Program-made: the position numbers and the translations under genes
The notes under the pieces: generated by a model
Databases searched by the model: none
Seen by the model: the letters and a program-made list of their open reading frames with translations, nothing else
Told to the model about the DNA's origin: nothing
In this document: piece by piece, positions 25,801-35,000 of the stretch
How the letters are laid out: each line of letters opens with the position of its first letter
Position numbering within the stretch: the stretch's first letter is position 1
NCBI GenBank assembly: GCA_964230215.1
Contig: CAXRGQ010000001.1
Location: 124,001 to 188,000, forward strand
DNA from: JAUILH01 sp964230215
Lineage (GTDB): Bacteria > Bacteroidota > Bacteroidia > Flavobacteriales_D > JAUILH01
Length of the DNA stretch: 64,000 nucleotides
Direction of reading: 5' to 3'

Positions 25801-25964
25801 GATGGGGTAAGATAGTATTTGAAACCACCGATTTATCCATTAAGTGGGATGGAACTATCGAAGGGACAGAAGCAATGGTTGGCACCTACCATTATATGCT
25901 CACAGGTGTTATGAACAATTTAGAAACAGTTGAACTCAGTGGCTCAGTTAGCCTAATAAAATAA
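22860..25964 (+). CDS. T9SS type B (gliding-motility-type) sorted surface protein, 1034 aa
   Basis: This is a secreted surface protein exported by the type IX system. The signal peptide is about residues 1-22 (SIVAQ). Residues about 30-390 form a beta-propeller-like region beginning NHWYFANGAALDF, with repeated SPD/NGYWVIAQ-type motifs. PKD/Ig-like modules follow. Three of them repeat a unit of about 80-90 aa with the phrase Gly-Thr-Trp-x-Gly-Pro-Ser and LGTFDPSS. The C-terminal 90 residues are a type B sorting domain (FIPNAFSPNGDGLNDTFG, then FDRWGK.VFETTD). The last roughly 480 residues are closely similar to those of the 791-aa protein two genes downstream. A PorP/SprF gene starts 6 bp later, the usual partner of type B substrates. 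Confidence 0.92.
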   Translation: MKTLYYIFALTTFIVHTNSIVAQTFEKIRTNHWYFANGAALDFTCGSPTSVSGSNMTGPIEGSASISDMSGNLLMYTNGENVWDRNHNVMPNGTGLMGSISTVQTAVIIPHPGNSDRYFIFTAGTSIESSGTVGVRYSEVDMTLNAGDGDVLPGNKNTLLFAPNEEKLTAVRNAAGNGYWVIAQEKSSNIWHAYEVTAAGVNTTPVTTAVGPPARPDNSLGAKFSPDGSMLVSQNVCGVGVSSNANLTMYGFDNATGVLTYRWSDCGTAGFKLEFSPDNTKLYAAGFQCYQYDLSAGGGTGMGPDTVAVKASRTQLSTSSWEVTGGMQLAPDCKIYFSKGGASGWIGVIDDPNAAGLACNYTPNHMNLTSGSIGSSNRFPNFVQSFFEEPCDTNIGVTLTATDSSICSGQCVDLMATVNGICTYTLTWSPTSFSGNGPHTVCPTTTTTYQVIVNGGGVADTSTVTINVGASGVNAGNDLTLDLCSSDSPLDLFSSLTGSPDAGGTWNGPSSLGGGHLGTFDPSSSLAGTYQYVVNGGTCGNDTADVIISISNPVDAGSDYTITLCGGSTPFNLLDSLQGSPNSGGTWSGPSSLAGGDLGTFDPSSNTFGAYDYIVLGSGGCPNDTATVTIVNNTSPDAGGDATLTYCELDAVDNLFDNLGGTPDATGNWDGPSMLTGGNLGTFDPASNLAGTYYYIVGSASCGLDSASVIISIDQQPSYNLDDDTTVCENIDITLSLPASYTYDWDNGTSTSNSYLIPGTTAGSNTHYVTIDNGQCSVNDSIIVNVINCTSTLEAVVAGDTTICENECTEISAIVTTGNSPYSYEWSDGTTGSDMHTYCPSSTGQHYVIITDAINNIDTVYFTIEVTTNPIVTAGNDTTISAGSFADLWANGADDYFWSPNQDVACPSCANTQANPLVTTTFIVTGTTEGCEGTASVTVTVEFDSTIFIPNAFSPNGDGLNDTFGPTTTAMQTADFKVFDRWGKIVFETTDLSIKWDGTIEGTEAMVGTYHYMLTGVMNNLETVELSGSVSLIK

Positions 25965-25970
25965 TCTACT

Positions 25971-27020
25971 ATGAAAAATTCAGCCAAAATACTTCTTGGT
26001 ATCTCGCTTATGATGAGTACTCAAACCATCGCGCAGGATATACATTTTTCTCAAATATTTAATAACCCTACCCAGATTAACCCTGCATTAACGGGGAACT
26101 TTAACGGAGATCAAAGGGTTAACTTAATGCACAAACAACAATGGAACTCATTAGGTCCAGGCTTCAATACCTATCAATTATCTTTTGATAATGGTTTATT
26201 CAAAAAGAAATGGAAAAATTCATACCTAGGCTTGGGTTTGCGCATATTTTCAGATAAAGCAGGTGACCCAGAGATGAAGAACACCTCATTTGAATTGCAG
26301 TTATCTGATCATTTGTATTTAGACGATAATCAAACGCTTTCTTTAGGACTTAGTGGGAGCTTTAACCAGTCTAGCATTGGAAGAACTGATTTGATTTGGG
26401 AAGATCAATACATCCCAGGTAGCAGCACTTTAGGTAATACGGCTGAAAGTTTTGGTAATTTATCTCAAAACTTCTTCGATTTAGGCGCTGGCTTGGCATG
26501 GACATACAGCTCAAGAACAAATACAGTTAACTCAATTAGCGATTTTAATGCAACAGTTGGTGTTAGTGCAAGCCACCTTACACAACCAGTGATTGACCCC
26601 ATTATTTCCAGCTCGAGTCAAATTTACAGACGATACAATGGCTTTGCTAAATTCTATATTAACCTACCTGGCTCTAATGTAGCAGTAGTACCATCTGCAC
26701 TTTACAGCAAACAAGGAAATCATAGCGAATTTGTAATCGGTTCCTTGTTTAGATATGAATTCTCTCAAGGATCTAGGGTTACTGGGTTTAAATCAGGTTT
26801 TGCAACATCATTTGGCTTGTTTTATCGCTGGAAAGATGCGGTAGCACCTACCCTATTTATTGAATATGCAAAGTTTGCGGTTGGATTGAGTTATGACCTT
26901 ACCGTGTCTCAATTGGCTAATGCGAACAGCGGTCGTGGCGGAATTGAATTATCATTACGATTTGTGAACCCTAATCCATTCCACCACAAGAATCCTACAA
27001 GAGGCAGACCATCACTTTAA
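25971..27020 (+). CDS. PorP/SprF-family outer-membrane protein
   Basis: This is a 14-strand-type outer-membrane barrel associated with the type IX secretion system, thought to hold type B substrates at the surface. The signal peptide is about residues 1-21 (TIAQ), followed by the family start DIHFSQIFNNPTQINPALTGNFNGDQRVNLMHKQQWNS. Many alternating strands end in GGIELSLRFVN. At 349 aa it has the usual length. It sits between two type B substrate genes with 6- and 11-bp gaps, so it very likely serves both. A second PorP/SprF copy lies near the right end with its own substrate. Confidence 0.95.
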   Translation: MKNSAKILLGISLMMSTQTIAQDIHFSQIFNNPTQINPALTGNFNGDQRVNLMHKQQWNSLGPGFNTYQLSFDNGLFKKKWKNSYLGLGLRIFSDKAGDPEMKNTSFELQLSDHLYLDDNQTLSLGLSGSFNQSSIGRTDLIWEDQYIPGSSTLGNTAESFGNLSQNFFDLGAGLAWTYSSRTNTVNSISDFNATVGVSASHLTQPVIDPIISSSSQIYRRYNGFAKFYINLPGSNVAVVPSALYSKQGNHSEFVIGSLFRYEFSQGSRVTGFKSGFATSFGLFYRWKDAVAPTLFIEYAKFAVGLSYDLTVSQLANANSGRGGIELSLRFVNPNPFHHKNPTRGRPSL

Positions 27021-27031
27021 ATCCTAAGCCA

Positions 27032-29407
27032 ATGAAGATATTTCTGTCAATTATATTCTTATTGAGTGTTGCGTCCTCGTATTCTCAAAGTTACTACGTT
27101 TCTATTGGAAATGATATCATTGAAATAGATCCAACAACTTGCACAGAAACTACTATTTGTAACAATGTTTCGGTCAACACTGGTGGAGGTACAACTTCTG
27201 GCAATATGCAGGATATCGCATTTCACCCTAATGGAAATATGTACGCCATAATGGGCAACTACTTTATCAGTATTGACTTAGCCACTTGCAACACTACAAC
27301 GATATCACAGCATTCAACTGCGGCCAACGCACTAGTAGCAGATGCAAACGGCAACTTATACGCTGCTAAAGACTCCTTATATTCGGTAGATATTGTTACT
27401 GGTGTATTCACCGCTTTGGGAGAACTACCAGTTACGTCTGGAGGAGATTTAGCCTATTACAATGGACAACTTTATCTAACAGGAGATAACAGTGAACTAG
27501 TGGAAGTCAATATCTCTAATCCCGCTGCAAGTGTAATTCTCGGATCACTTGGAACAGGTTATTGGTACGGCTTATGGACCTACTATGTAGACTGCAATAA
27601 TACCACTCTACTAGTTTCTAATGGAAATGAGATTTACGATTTAGACATTGCGACTGCAACAACTACATTTAATTGTGTATTGGGTCAGTTTTCTTATGTT
27701 GACGGCGCGACTATGGCTGGTGATTTTAATGCCTCTGATTGTGGTTGCCCTGTTGATCTGGGGTCAGACACTACGTTATGCTCAGGATCTGGAAACCTAA
27801 CATTAGACGCTACTGGCACCAATTACACATACAACTGGAGCACAGGATCAACTTCACCTACAATTAACACTTCAGGCCCTGGCACTTATTATGTTGATAT
27901 AACCGAAACGGTGACTGGATGCACTAATTCAGACACCATCGTAATAACAACTGGAACTAATGCGGATGCTGGGGGCGATTACGCTATTAGTCTTTGCGGC
28001 AGTTCTGGCAGTTTTAATTTGTACGATAGTCTTGTTGGCAACCCAGATTTGGGTGGCACTTGGTCAGGACCTAGTGTGTTGAGCGGTGGTGACCAAGGCA
28101 CATTTGACCCGTCCAGCAACTCATATGGAACGTACAGTTATATCGTACAATCAAGCAGTGGTTGTCTAGATGATACAGCCTTTGTAACTATAACAAACAA
28201 TACTAATCCAAATGCTGGAGGTGATTTTGCATTAGCCATTTGCGAAAGCGATCCCACCATAGACTTCTTTACTTTATTAACGGGTACTCCGGATGCTAGT
28301 GGAAATTGGAGTGGCCCTTCGAGCCTTACCAATGGACATCTAGGTAGTTTTGACCCTGGAACTAGTGGAGCAGGAACCTACTATTACATAGTTGGAAGTG
28401 CTTCCTGTGGAGTGGATTCGGCCGAGATAGTAGTAAGCATTGATGCTCTGCCGAGCTACTATTTAGCAGACGACACAACTGTCTGTGAGAACCAATCTGT
28501 ACAACTTAGTCTACCAACTGGCTATGTTTATGACTGGGATAACGGAGCAAGTAGCACTAATACTTATCTTGTTCCAGGAACATCCATTGGTTCATCTACA
28601 CATTATGTTGAAATTACAAGTGGAGTATGCATAGTATCTGATTCAATAGCAATACATACTATTAATTGCTCTGGACCCGTAAGCGCATACATTTCAGGCG
28701 ACACGGTCTTATGCGAAGGCAGTTGCACAGATATTACAGTCATAACAACAGATGGCACAGCACCATTTACCTACGTTTGGAGCGACGGATTTACAGGATC
28801 AGATATCCATACACTTTGCCCAAGCGCGACAGGAACATATTATGTGGTTGTGACGGATGGCAATATGACTAGTGATACTGTTTTCTTTCAACTAATTGTA
28901 AACCCATTACCTGTGATTAGCATTAGCAATGACACCACAATTATGGCTGGAGAAAATGTAGGTCTATTTGCTTCAGGTGCGACTAACTATGTATGGTCAC
29001 CAAGCGATGGTTTGAGCTGTACATCATGTAGCAACCCAATTGCAAGCCCTATTGCAACAACAACTTACATTGTAACGGCTATCGAAAATGCTTGCTCAAG
29101 CACTGCAACAGTAACGGTTTACGTTGAATACGATGACGATATATTTATTCCGACTGCATTCTCTCCAAACGGAGATGGATTAAATGACACATTTGGTCCA
29201 TCAACACACGCGTTCAAATCAGCTAACTTCAAAGTATTTGACCGCTGGGGCAAAATGGTATTTGAGACAACAGATTTAACTCAAAAGTGGGACGGCATGA
29301 TAAATGGGACGGCTGCGATGACTGGTTCGTATCATTATATGTTAAATGGTATTACCCACAGTTCGGAAATTGTAGAACTGAGCGGTAATGTGAGTTTGAT
29401 TCGCTAA
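27032..29407 (+). CDS. T9SS type B sorted surface protein, 791 aa
   Basis: This is a secreted surface protein. The signal peptide is about residues 1-18 (SYSQ). Residues about 20-235 form a small beta-propeller-like domain (NGNMYAIMGNYFISID, ANGNLYAAKDSLYSVD). PKD/Ig-like modules follow with Cys-containing headers such as LGSDTTLCSG. The C-terminal type B sorting domain reads FIPTAFSPNGDGLNDTFG and FKVFDRWGKMVFETTDL. From about residue 310 on it parallels the 1034-aa protein module for module, so one arose by duplication of the other's tail onto a different head. It shares the operon with the PorP/SprF gene and overlaps the convergent barrel gene by 4 bp. Confidence 0.92.
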   Translation: MKIFLSIIFLLSVASSYSQSYYVSIGNDIIEIDPTTCTETTICNNVSVNTGGGTTSGNMQDIAFHPNGNMYAIMGNYFISIDLATCNTTTISQHSTAANALVADANGNLYAAKDSLYSVDIVTGVFTALGELPVTSGGDLAYYNGQLYLTGDNSELVEVNISNPAASVILGSLGTGYWYGLWTYYVDCNNTTLLVSNGNEIYDLDIATATTTFNCVLGQFSYVDGATMAGDFNASDCGCPVDLGSDTTLCSGSGNLTLDATGTNYTYNWSTGSTSPTINTSGPGTYYVDITETVTGCTNSDTIVITTGTNADAGGDYAISLCGSSGSFNLYDSLVGNPDLGGTWSGPSVLSGGDQGTFDPSSNSYGTYSYIVQSSSGCLDDTAFVTITNNTNPNAGGDFALAICESDPTIDFFTLLTGTPDASGNWSGPSSLTNGHLGSFDPGTSGAGTYYYIVGSASCGVDSAEIVVSIDALPSYYLADDTTVCENQSVQLSLPTGYVYDWDNGASSTNTYLVPGTSIGSSTHYVEITSGVCIVSDSIAIHTINCSGPVSAYISGDTVLCEGSCTDITVITTDGTAPFTYVWSDGFTGSDIHTLCPSATGTYYVVVTDGNMTSDTVFFQLIVNPLPVISISNDTTIMAGENVGLFASGATNYVWSPSDGLSCTSCSNPIASPIATTTYIVTAIENACSSTATVTVYVEYDDDIFIPTAFSPNGDGLNDTFGPSTHAFKSANFKVFDRWGKMVFETTDLTQKWDGMINGTAAMTGSYHYMLNGITHSSEIVELSGNVSLIR

Positions 29408-30030
29408 TAAGCAATAATATACTGAAGCTGGAAACCTGAGTATAGGTAACGATCCATGAGATTGTCAGGGAGATTCTGCTGCGAACGATCATATCCGTCA
29501 AGATTATCAGTAAAAGTGTAGTAGAAAGTACTGAAAATACCTGCTTTCCAACATGCATTGAGTTCAATATTTACACCCCAGCCAAAAGGAATTGCATAGT
29601 CCAATCGCCATGGCTCTGAGTAATGATTTGCGGACGAAATCATCATATTCATTCCTGAAAGCAAATAAGGCTGAACAAGGAAATCCTTAGGTAAAATGAA
29701 GCCATTATTTAGTTTGAAAACCATATTGAATTCGAAACTATTGAGCTTTGTTGCAAACTGCCATTCTAAGGTATCGTTCTGAGTTTCCCCCTGATAATAA
29801 TCAATTAATCCGTGTGAGTACTGAAAGCGATAATCGAAGGCATCTGATACACTCTTCTGATAATTGAGGCCAATTGCACCGTGTAGATTTTTTGTTCTAA
29901 ACGATTCTTTTGCAAGTTCTCCAGTGTATTGAAATGTTCCGAATTGAATTCCAAATGAGTTTTGTTGCGCCTTAAGGTGATGAGTGCCGAAAAATAGTAA
30001 CAACACTATCAAGCCTATAAAACGCATCAT
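29404..30030 (-). CDS. Outer-membrane beta-barrel-like protein, unknown function
   Basis: The signal peptide is about residues 1-21 (HHLKAQ). The mature protein has barrel-type alternation (NSFGIQFGTFQYTGEL, GAIGLNYQKSV, FDYRFQYSHGLIDYY, WGVNIELNACWKAGIFSTFYYTF) and ends SGFQLQYIIAY, an aromatic final strand. At 208 aa it fits an 8-strand barrel. I recognise no specific family. The start codon overlaps the clpX stop by 4 bp on the same strand, so it may be expressed with clpX-clpP, a physical link with no evident functional reason. Its 3' end overlaps the convergent T9SS gene by 4 bp. Confidence 0.76.
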   Translation of the reverse strand: MMRFIGLIVLLLFFGTHHLKAQQNSFGIQFGTFQYTGELAKESFRTKNLHGAIGLNYQKSVSDAFDYRFQYSHGLIDYYQGETQNDTLEWQFATKLNSFEFNMVFKLNNGFILPKDFLVQPYLLSGMNMMISSANHYSEPWRLDYAIPFGWGVNIELNACWKAGIFSTFYYTFTDNLDGYDRSQQNLPDNLMDRYLYSGFQLQYIIAY

Positions 30031-31259
30031 GCTACGCGCAGTTTACTCAACTTAGATCTATCAAACTTTTCTTCGGCATACTCAAGTGTAACCTTAAGCT
30101 CTTTGACATCTTTGTTGCCTGGCAGATCAAACATAGCATCATTCAGAATAGCTTCACAGATCGATCGCAAGCCTCTAGCACCCAATTTAAAGTCCATTGC
30201 TTTATCAACAATATAGTCGATTACATCCTTCTCGAACTTAAGTTTTACATCATCCATATCAAATAACTTGATGTACTGCTTAACCAAAGCATTCTTAGGT
30301 TCGGTAAGGATTCGTCTAAGTGTATTGGCATCTAGAGGATCAAGATGGGCAAGTACAGGGAATCGACCAATTAATTCCGGAATTAGGCCATAGTCTTTTA
30401 TATCTGTTGGGTTGATATACTGAAGAAGATTTTCATCATCAATATCATAACGATTACCAGTGCTGTAACCTATTGCACTTGATTTGACTCTGCGCTTGAT
30501 TATGTCTTCTATCCCATCAAATGCACCACCACAAATGAACAGCACATTTTTGGTGTTTACTTGAATCAATTTTTGTTCGGGGTGTTTTCTCCCACCTTGA
30601 GGCGGCACATTAACCGTAGCTCCTTCTAGCAACTTTAACAATGCCTGTTGTACACCCTCTCCAGAAACATCTCTTGTTATACTTGCGTTGTCTCCTTTAC
30701 GGGCAATTTTATCAATTTCGTCAATAAAAACAATACCACGTTCAGCCGAATCCACATCATAGTCGGCAGTTTGCAATAGGCGACTAAGGATGCTTTCTAC
30801 ATCTTCACCCACATAACCTGCTTCCGTCAACACAGTAGCATCTGCAATACAAAAAGGCACGTTTAACATTTTAGCAATTGTACGTGCCATCAATGTTTTA
30901 CCAGTACCTGTTTTCCCTACAAAAATGACGTTGGACTTTTCAATCTCAATTTCATCCTCGTCTTGCTTCTGAAGAAGACGTTTGTAGTGATTGTATACTG
31001 CCACTGACAAAACGCGTTTAGCATCATCTTGCCCTATGACATAATTATCCAAACCAGCCTTTAATTCGGCCGGTTTAGATAAGGTTAATTGTGTCTCTAA
31101 ATTCTTACTCGCTTTTTGTGAAACTTCTTCACGCACAATGTTGTTTGCCTGACTGATACAACTGTCACAAATATGACCAGATATACCTGCAATCAATACA
31201 TTTACTTCACTCTTCTTTCGTCCACAAAACGAACAACTGATATTATTTTTGTCACTCAT
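30027..31259 (-). CDS. clpX: ATP-dependent Clp protease ATP-binding subunit ClpX
   Basis: This AAA+ unfoldase selects and threads substrates into ClpP in the cytoplasm. It has the N-terminal zinc-binding domain with CSFCGRKK and HICDSC (four Cys, about residues 10-36) and Walker A VGKTGTGKT (about 115-123). The pore loop GYVGEDVES, Walker B IVFIDEIDKIAR and the sensor/arginine region RFPVLAHLDPLD follow, then the C-terminal GARGLRSICEAIL motif. At 410 aa it has the normal length. The ATG overlaps the clpP stop (TAATG), the standard clpP-clpX order. No trigger factor gene precedes clpP in this window. Confidence 0.98.
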   Translation of the reverse strand: MSDKNNISCSFCGRKKSEVNVLIAGISGHICDSCISQANNIVREEVSQKASKNLETQLTLSKPAELKAGLDNYVIGQDDAKRVLSVAVYNHYKRLLQKQDEDEIEIEKSNVIFVGKTGTGKTLMARTIAKMLNVPFCIADATVLTEAGYVGEDVESILSRLLQTADYDVDSAERGIVFIDEIDKIARKGDNASITRDVSGEGVQQALLKLLEGATVNVPPQGGRKHPEQKLIQVNTKNVLFICGGAFDGIEDIIKRRVKSSAIGYSTGNRYDIDDENLLQYINPTDIKDYGLIPELIGRFPVLAHLDPLDANTLRRILTEPKNALVKQYIKLFDMDDVKLKFEKDVIDYIVDKAMDFKLGARGLRSICEAILNDAMFDLPGNKDVKELKVTLEYAEEKFDRSKLSKLRVA

Positions 31260-31939
31260 TATTTACTTTTCACTAGTACTTCATCGATCATACCGTATTC
31301 TTTTGCTTCTTGAGCAATCATCCAGTAATCTCTATCACTATCTTCCCATACCTTATCGTATGATTGACCCGAGTGATTTGCGATGATTTCGTATAGTTCT
31401 TTCTTTAATTTTTGAATCTCTTTAGCAGTAATCTCGATATCAGATGCTTGTCCAGATGCACCTCCTAATGGCTGGTGAATCATAACTCTAGAATGTGGTA
31501 GCGCTGTTCTTTTACCTTCAGCTCCAGCACACAGCAACACTGCACCCATTGACGCAGCCATCCCCGTACAAATTGTAGCAACATCTGGTTGGATATATTG
31601 CATTGTATCGTAAATACCAAGTCCGGCATAAACACTACCACCTGGTGAGTTGATGTAAATCTGAATATCTTTATTGGCATCCGCTGACTCTAGGAATAAT
31701 AACTGTGCCTGAATTATATTGGCGATATAGTCATCAATTCCAGTCCCTAAAAAGATGATTCTATCTACCATCAATCTAGAAAATACATCTACCTCTCTAA
31801 ACGGCATTGGTCTCTCTTCAATTACCGTTCTTGTCATATTCTGAGGTCCATAGGTTTTAGACATATAAGCATCATATGTAGAACTACTGATATTATGGTG
31901 CTTAGTAGCGTATAACCTGAACTCTTTTTCCCAATTCAT
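31259..31939 (-). CDS. clpP: ATP-dependent Clp protease proteolytic subunit
   Basis: This is the serine protease barrel of ClpXP/ClpAP. The catalytic triad is visible: Ser130 in GMAASMGAVLL, His155 in MIHQPLGG and Asp204 in SDRDYWM. The INSPGGSV substrate loop lies near residues 97-104. At 226 aa it carries an N-terminal extension of about 30 residues over E. coli ClpP (FRLYATKHHNISSS), as is usual in Bacteroidota. It is first in the minus-strand operon with clpX. The upstream 154 bp separate it from the giant adhesin's terminator and must contain its promoter, but I see no strong TAnnTTTG match there. Confidence 0.97.
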   Translation of the reverse strand: MNWEKEFRLYATKHHNISSSTYDAYMSKTYGPQNMTRTVIEERPMPFREVDVFSRLMVDRIIFLGTGIDDYIANIIQAQLLFLESADANKDIQIYINSPGGSVYAGLGIYDTMQYIQPDVATICTGMAASMGAVLLCAGAEGKRTALPHSRVMIHQPLGGASGQASDIEITAKEIQKLKKELYEIIANHSGQSYDKVWEDSDRDYWMIAQEAKEYGMIDEVLVKSK

Positions 31940-32043
31940 ATCTGTTATTTTAGTTTTGTCTATTTGTTCGGGTGAAATTAATAAATAATCCCGTACGCAT
32001 TACGATTGATAGACAAGCGCATGAAATAGTTGCATCTAAATGC

Positions 32044-32074
32044 AAAAAGCACCCGCCAAACGCGGGTGCTTTTT
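32044..32074 (-). terminator. Intrinsic terminator of the giant adhesin gene
   Basis: The arms AAAAAGCACCCGC and GCGGGTGCTTTTT (13 bp) lie around a 5-nt loop, with A/T tracts on both sides. It lies 20 bp after the adhesin stop codon and could work in both directions. Confidence 0.9.
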
Positions 32075-32093
32075 AATCTTAAACTATAACATT

Positions 32094-35000
32094 CTACTGA
32101 TAGACTACCTTCTTATGGTAGGTAGATCCATCATGAATAATTGTAATCATATATATTCCTCTTTCAGCAGCGTATCTAGCCAATGAAATCGATTCTATAT
32201 CTGATTGTAAAAGATCTCTGAACAATATCCTTCCACGAGCATCCATCAGTTGTATGATATCACCATTAGAAACGCTTGGAAGTTTAATGTTAATCACATC
32301 ATCACTTGGATTAGGATATACATCAAATGTCCAATCAGAATTAATATCACTAATAGAATTTGAGTAATCCATATATACTGAGTCACATGTTTCACACCCC
32401 ATACTATCCTGAGCACATAGGTAATGCCATCCAACACCCAGACCAGAGAATGTCCATGTTTGAGTGTATGGTGTATACGTTCCTCCGTCTAATGAATAAG
32501 AATAATCAGGTGTACCCCCAGATGCAATCACAACCATAGTACCGTCATTCGCTCCTTGCGATGAAGCTGGTATCGAATTAACCGATAGCGTAATTGGCGC
32601 TGGATCTGTAAGAGTTATACAAGTATCTACTTGACACCCATTCACATCTGTAGCAATAACACAGTAAGTACCTGCACATAGCCCACTCAATGTTGGTACG
32701 GTCATACCATTGGACCACTGATAACTGACTATGTTGCCATTACTTGTAACGTATGCATATCCATCACAGCTACCAGCACATGTAGGATCTCCACCCATTG
32801 CATAAATCTGGTAATTACAGTTTGTGCCAGACGAATCAATGCCGATATAGACGCTATCACATGTTTCGCAACCTAAATCATCTGTCGCACATAATGAATA
32901 CCATCCTGAAGTTAAACCATTAAACACACCTGTAGAATTAATTGTCCCTGCCAAGTTATATGAATAAGGTGCTGTTCCACCACTTGCTGTTGCCGTAACT
33001 GATCCATTACTAGCCCCCGGTGTAGACTCATTTTGGGCAGTGTGCGACAAGGTCACCTGAGAATTGGCGCCTACTAAAACGTTCGGGTCAAAAAATGAAC
33101 AACCATTAGCATCTGTAATATATAATTGGTGATAACCACTACACACATTACTGAAACCGACAACAGATGTACCCGTCATTGGCACCCCATCAAGATATAC
33201 TATATATGGCATAGTTCCGCCTGTCATGTAAACCTCAACTAAACCATCACAAGAACCCGCACATGACTCATTAATTACAGTATAAGTAGCAACTATATTA
33301 CAGTTTACTGAATCAATTCCGACATACGCACTATCACATTGTTGACAACCTAATGTATCCATTGCGCACACCTCATACCAGCCAGTAGATAAACCTGTGA
33401 AATTACCAGTCGAATTCGAACCGACACCCGTAACTGTATACCAATAAGGTGCAGTTCCCCCACTCGCAGATAGCGTAATTGTTCCGTCGGACGCACCAGT
33501 TGTGCTCTCATTAGTTGTATTCTGAGCAAGGTTAACTGAGCTATTATATGGCACATAAACAGTCCATACTGTTGAACAACCATTCGCATCTACAATATTA
33601 ACAACATATGTACCTGTGCACATTCCTCCAAAAGTAAGAGCTGAACCACCAGTGGCCGTTTGTCCTCCTGCTGTAGCAGTGTATGGAGCTGTACCACCCG
33701 TTATATATAAAACAAATCCTCCATCACATATTCCATCACAGCTTGCCGGGAAATTAGTAGAGGTTGCCTGCATATTACATGACATAGTATCTAAACCAAC
33801 ATACACACTATCGCAGTCTTCACAACCTAAGGTATCTGTTGCACATAGATAATACCAGCCAGAATTCAACCCGTTAAAGTTTCCTGATGTGTTTGAAATT
33901 CCTGATAAATTATAAACATATGGTGCTGTTCCGCCTGTTGCGTTAGCATAAACACTTCCATCTGCTGCTCCTGTTGAAGATTCATTCCCTGTAGTGTAAG
34001 AAAGGTTTACCTGAGAATTAGCTCCCACCATAACGTTCGGATCAAAATAAGTACATCCGTTTGCATCTATAATGTATAGTTGATGGAGTCCACTACAAAC
34101 ATTATTAAACGTTACTACGGATGTTGCCATCAAGGTTGTTCCGTCTAAACTTACTTGGTAAGGCATTGTTCCACCTGTTACGTAAACTTCTACTAAACCA
34201 TCACAAGAACCAGAGCAACTTTCGTTGAGGACATTATATGTGGCAATCATATTGCATGAAGTTGTATCTAGTCCAACATAAGCACTGTCACACTCTTCAC
34301 AACCATTTGCATCTGTAACACAGATTGAATACCAGCCAGTACTGAGATTTGTAAACACCCCACTAGAGTTAATCGTACCAGCCAAATTGTATGAATATGG
34401 CCCAGTTCCACCAGTTGCAGAGTAAGATACACTTCCATCACTTGCTCCTGGGCTCGTTTCATTTGAACTTCCAGTCTGATTAAGTGTGATTGTCGAATAC
34501 TCATATACATAAACACTCAATGTATCATAGCAGTTGTTATTGTCTGAGATCACTATGGTATGCCATCCGCCACAAACATTAGAGAACAAAGTAGATGAGG
34601 TGTATGTTTGAATATCTGTTCCATCAAGAATGGCGATATAAGGTAGTTGTCCACCTGTCGTATAAAGGAATATGGATCCATCGCACGCACCACAAGCACT
34701 AGGCTGCACATTGTATGTTGACGCCATATTACATGTAGTACCCGAATCTGCCACATAAATACACGAAGAGGTATCAAGACAACCTGTATTTACATCATCT
34801 ACCACCAAAGCATATGAAGTGCTACCACATGCACCAAACCAATTTGGCGTTGTATGAACTATGTTTCCGCTTGAACAATCTATCCAATAAGCAACGTAAC
34901 TACCTGATGTACCAGTAATAGTTGCATCCAACTCACCATCACAGTTACCTGGAGATGGATTCGCCAATATGTAAGGATTTATTGAAATACTTCCACATGT

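Noticed and set aside
32820..34733. Regularly spaced repeats considered as a CRISPR-like array
   Set aside because: The period is 477 bp, the whole stretch is in one open frame, and the units translate to SprB-type modules. There is no short direct repeat with unique spacers and no cas gene nearby.
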